Assembly: GCA_020430005.1 (NCBI GenBank)
Contig: JAGQKQ010000012.1
Span: forward strand, 1-17,084
DNA length: 17,084 nt
Source of the DNA: Candidatus Omnitrophota bacterium
Lineage (GTDB): Bacteria > Omnitrophota > Gorgyraeia > Zapsychrales > Zapsychraceae
Reading direction: 5' to 3'
Every line of letters begins with the position of its first letter. Position 1 is the first letter of the stretch. The translations under genes were made by a program, and so were the position numbers. Below are positions 14,309 to 17,084 of this stretch, one piece after another. The notes beneath the pieces were generated by a model, which ran no database searches, had not been told where the DNA came from, and worked only from the letters and a program-made list of their open reading frames with translations.

Positions 14309-15398
14309 GCAAGAAGCGTTACTTATTCTGAATGCGATTCCGGCACTAAGCAATAAGGTTATTCAAAAACTTTTGGATTTTTTCGGATGTCCCACCAAAA
14401 TTTTAGGCAGCAATCAAAAAGAACTGCAGGCTTCCGGTATTTTACGGGAACAATCTATCCAGAATATTCTGGAATTTAACCATGATGGATTTCTCAAAAA
14501 TGAATTGGCTTTGATACAAAGTCACGGCGTTGAACTGTTATGCATCGGTGATGATCATTATCCTGAACAGTTGGCGACGATTCCCGATGCGCCGGTTGTT
14601 TTATACATGAAAGGTCAATTGCCCAAGAACCATCATATTTCCTTATCGATTGTAGGTTCCCGTAAAGCATCGGTCTATGGAATAAATACAGCTGAACAAT
14701 TTGCTGTTCGTTTGGGAGAATTAGGTATTCCGGTTGTTTCCGGTATGGCGCGCGGAGTAGATACCGCGGCCCACCGCGGCACATTAAAAGCCGGAGGAAT
14801 TACGATAGCGGTTTTAGGGTCCGGACTGGCCTGCATTTATCCGCCGGAAAATAAACCATTATTCTCCGAGATAGTTTCCCGTGGTGCGGTCATTTCGGAA
14901 TTCCCGATGGAAAGCTCGCCCATGCCCTATAACTTTCCGCGGCGTAACCGTATCATCAGTGGTTTATCCATGGGGGTTATTGTGGTGGAAGCGGCGTTAA
15001 AAAGCGGAGCACTTATCACAGCGGATTTCGCTTTGGAGCAGGGCCGGGAAGTTTTTGCCATTCCCGGACGGATTGACACGCCGTCAGCCGCCGGTACTCA
15101 CAAGATGATTCAGCAAGGCGCGCATTTAATAACAGACGTTGATGATGTCCTGCAGGAATTTGAGCTGGCTTTGCACGGATATCTAAACAATGATTTTGAA
15201 CAGATTGATACAGATCAGGAAACAACGATGCCGGCGATACAGCGGGATGTGTTTCAATATATCCAGGACCGTCCCGTTCATATTGATCAAATTCTTGAAC
15301 AGTCGTCACAGCCGTCTTCCGATGTGTATTCAGCGTTAATCCAATTAGAAATGAAGAAGTTTATCAAACAGTTACCGGGCAAGTTTTTTGTCCGCTAA
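14301..15398 (+). CDS. dprA: DNA-processing protein DprA (Smf)
   Basis: 365 residues. DprA binds incoming single-stranded DNA and loads RecA during natural transformation. An N-terminal helical, SAM-like region (about 1-75) precedes the Rossmann-fold DprA domain: SIVGSRKASVYG (117-127), VVSGMARGVDTAAHRG, IAVLGSGLACIYPPEN, ISEFPMESSP, FPRRNRIISGLS and EAALKSGALITADFALEQGR. The C-terminal 70 residues form a winged-helix domain (QRDVFQYIQDRPVHIDQIL onward), as in many full-length DprAs. It is coupled to aroK by overlap. With the prepilin peptidase nearby, it suggests competence via type IV pili, although no comEC or pilin gene is visible here. Confidence 0.95.
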   Translation: MTRQEALLILNAIPALSNKVIQKLLDFFGCPTKILGSNQKELQASGILREQSIQNILEFNHDGFLKNELALIQSHGVELLCIGDDHYPEQLATIPDAPVVLYMKGQLPKNHHISLSIVGSRKASVYGINTAEQFAVRLGELGIPVVSGMARGVDTAAHRGTLKAGGITIAVLGSGLACIYPPENKPLFSEIVSRGAVISEFPMESSPMPYNFPRRNRIISGLSMGVIVVEAALKSGALITADFALEQGREVFAIPGRIDTPSAAGTHKMIQQGAHLITDVDDVLQEFELALHGYLNNDFEQIDTDQETTMPAIQRDVFQYIQDRPVHIDQILEQSSQPSSDVYSALIQLEMKKFIKQLPGKFFVR

Positions 15399-15415
15399 AA
15401 TGAAGAAGGGTTTTT

Positions 15416-17084
15416 ATGTCTAAAGCAAAGCCGGTAGTTATTGTTGAGTCTCCAACAAAGGTTAAAACAATTAATAAGATTCTTGATAACAAATACAAAG
15501 TTCTGTCATCCATGGGACACTTGGTTGATTTACCAAAATCAACTCTGGGTGTTGATTTGGAGAATAACTTTGAGCCGAAGTTTATCGTGGTCCGTTCCAA
15601 ATCCAAAATTCTGACAAAACTTAAAAAAGACTGTCAGAAAGCTAAAGAAATTTATATGGCGACTGACCCTGACCGTGAGGGAGAGGCGATTGGATGGAAT
15701 ATTGCCAGTCAGTTCGGCGATGACAAAAAAGTTTACCGGGTCACGTTTCAGGAAATTACGAAAGAAGCGGTTATTAAGGCTTTTAAAAATCCGAGAGAAT
15801 TTAATAAGAATTTAATCGATGCCCAGATCGGACGGCGGGTTCTGGACCGGATTGTCGGATATAAAATCAGTCCGATCCTTTGGAAAAAGGTCGGGTCCCG
15901 TTTAAGTGCCGGGCGGGTACAGTCTGTTGCGTTACGGTTAATTGTAGATCGTGAACGCGCTATTCGTGATTTTGAGCCTAAAGAATACTGGCAGATCGGT
16001 GTGGATCTAAAGAAAGACGGCTATGACGGTCTTCTGGAAGCATCATTAGAAAAAATTGACGGGAAAAAATTTGAACTCAACAATAAAGCCGAGACGGATA
16101 ACATTGTTGAGGAATTTAAAAAGGAAACGTTTAACGTTACGGATATCAGTCAGCGGGATGTTAAACGGAATCCTCAGCCGCCGTTGATTACCAGTACCAT
16201 GCAGCAGGAAGCGTTCAACAAGCTGCGCTTTAATGCCAACAAAACCATGATGCTGGCCCAGCAGCTTTATGAGGGGATTGATTTGGGTGACGGAGAAACC
16301 GTCGGTTTGATTACATACATGAGAACCGATTCTGTCAATGTTTCCCAAACCGCCTTGGAACGGCTTCGGTCTTATGTTGGCGATAACTATGGAGATAAAT
16401 ATCTCCCGGAAACCCCCAACAAATTTAAATCCAAGAAATCGGCCCAGGAAGCGCATGAGGCAATCCGTCCGACCAATATTGATTACAAGCCGCAAGATTT
16501 ACGGAAGTATCTGGATGATGATCAGTATAAACTTTACACCATCATCTGGAACCGTTTTGTTAGTTCGCAAATGTCACCGGCAGTTTATGAATATAAAAAG
16601 ATGGAAATCAAGGCCGGGCGTTTCCAGTTTGCCGCTTCCGGATCGACCTTAAAGTTCGACGGATTCCTAACGCTGGAGCGGGAAGAAAAAGAAGAAGAAA
16701 AAGTGGTCGATTTTTCTCATTATCAAAAAGGGGATGAATTAAAGATTCAAGAGATTAAACCGACGCAGCATTTTACCAAGCCGCCGCCGCGTTTTTCCGA
16801 TGCGAGCCTTGTTAAAGCGCTTGAAGAAGACGGAATCGGGCGTCCCAGTACTTACGCGTCGATTATCCAAACTCTGGTGCTTCGCAATTATGTGGTCCGT
16901 TCCAAAGGGTATTTAGGGCCGACAGAATTGGGTGAATTGATTTGTGATCTTCTGGTGGAATATTTTTCCAAAATCATGGATGAAGGGTTTACCGCGAAAA
17001 TGGAAGCAGACCTGGATTTGATTGAAGAGGGGAAAATTGAATATCACGAATTGCTGGGAGAGTTCTATAAGCCTTTTAAAGAAC
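15416..17084 (+). CDS. topA: DNA topoisomerase I, type IA (3' end outside window)
   Basis: 556 codons are visible, still open at the window end. It relaxes negative supercoils through a 5'-phosphotyrosine link. The TOPRIM domain has VIVESPTKVKTI (8-19), MGHLVDLPKS and the acidic metal site MATDPDREGEAIGW. The catalytic domain has GRRVLDRIVGYKISP, RLSAGRVQSVALR, the active Tyr301 in GLITYMRTDS, and QEAHEAIRPT. It continues with FSDASLVKALEEDGIGRPSTYASII. The C-terminal zinc-ribbon region, if any, lies beyond 17084. AAGGG sits 5 nt before ATG 15416, which is 17 nt after dprA. A dprA-topA pair is a common bacterial arrangement. The frame is intact. Confidence 0.96.
   Translation, partial: MSKAKPVVIVESPTKVKTINKILDNKYKVLSSMGHLVDLPKSTLGVDLENNFEPKFIVVRSKSKILTKLKKDCQKAKEIYMATDPDREGEAIGWNIASQFGDDKKVYRVTFQEITKEAVIKAFKNPREFNKNLIDAQIGRRVLDRIVGYKISPILWKKVGSRLSAGRVQSVALRLIVDRERAIRDFEPKEYWQIGVDLKKDGYDGLLEASLEKIDGKKFELNNKAETDNIVEEFKKETFNVTDISQRDVKRNPQPPLITSTMQQEAFNKLRFNANKTMMLAQQLYEGIDLGDGETVGLITYMRTDSVNVSQTALERLRSYVGDNYGDKYLPETPNKFKSKKSAQEAHEAIRPTNIDYKPQDLRKYLDDDQYKLYTIIWNRFVSSQMSPAVYEYKKMEIKAGRFQFAASGSTLKFDGFLTLEREEKEEEKVVDFSHYQKGDELKIQEIKPTQHFTKPPPRFSDASLVKALEEDGIGRPSTYASIIQTLVLRNYVVRSKGYLGPTELGELICDLLVEYFSKIMDEGFTAKMEADLDLIEEGKIEYHELLGEFYKPFKE

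Noticed and set aside
16046..16495. 149-codon open frame on the minus strand inside topA
   Set aside because: It lies antisense to the strongly conserved catalytic core of topoisomerase I, has no recognisable domain, and has low-complexity hydrophobic/basic content typical of a shadow frame.

Overview
The window is a compact bacterial chromosome segment of moderate G+C. It carries the 3' end of a tRNA-Leu, a complete tRNA-Gly and sixteen protein genes, all on the + strand, with very short gaps or overlaps. There are no transposases, phage genes, plasmid genes or CRISPR arrays. The set (class I KARI, LeuA, AroE, AroK, a prepilin peptidase, a PTS without a permease, a membrane-anchored YvcK) fits a diderm, type IV pilus or type II secretion-bearing, largely uncultivated lineage. 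Omnitrophota-like is my best guess, but that is an inference from gene content and I could not test it.

Layout. 1-48 is the end of a tRNA-Leu and 234-307 is tRNA-Gly(GCC). 353-4872 is an operon for an EIIA(Ntr)-like protein, YvcK/GlmR, HPr, enzyme I and a sugar-phosphate nucleotidyltransferase. This looks like a regulatory phosphorelay coupled to envelope-precursor metabolism rather than a sugar transporter. 4873-4966 is a structured leader before metK, which is followed by ahcY (SAM synthesis and SAH recycling) and an ATP-type phosphofructokinase. 8610-11815 holds ilvC, a small methyltransferase and leuA (branched-chain amino acids). leuA overlaps aroE, and aroE overlaps pilD. A strong promoter at 13749-13777 then drives what looks like a leaderless aroK, followed by overlapping dprA and a topA that runs off the window end.

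The most unusual signal is non-coding. Three intergenic gaps (49-233, 8511-8581, 10215-10277) hold elements with one architecture and unrelated sequences: arrays of degenerate 7- or 8-nt units whose two arms are inverted, so each folds into a hairpin that can pair in more than one register. One fills the whole tRNA-Leu/tRNA-Gly spacer and abuts both mature tRNA ends. One supplies the stop codon of the methyltransferase and ends 8 nt before leuA. I regard these as a candidate undescribed family of periodic palindromic elements. The second notable signal is the metK leader, where the Shine-Dalgarno lies inside a 9-bp hairpin whose other arm can alternatively pair with an upstream segment. This is a plausible translational switch that does not resemble the SAM riboswitch classes I can recall.
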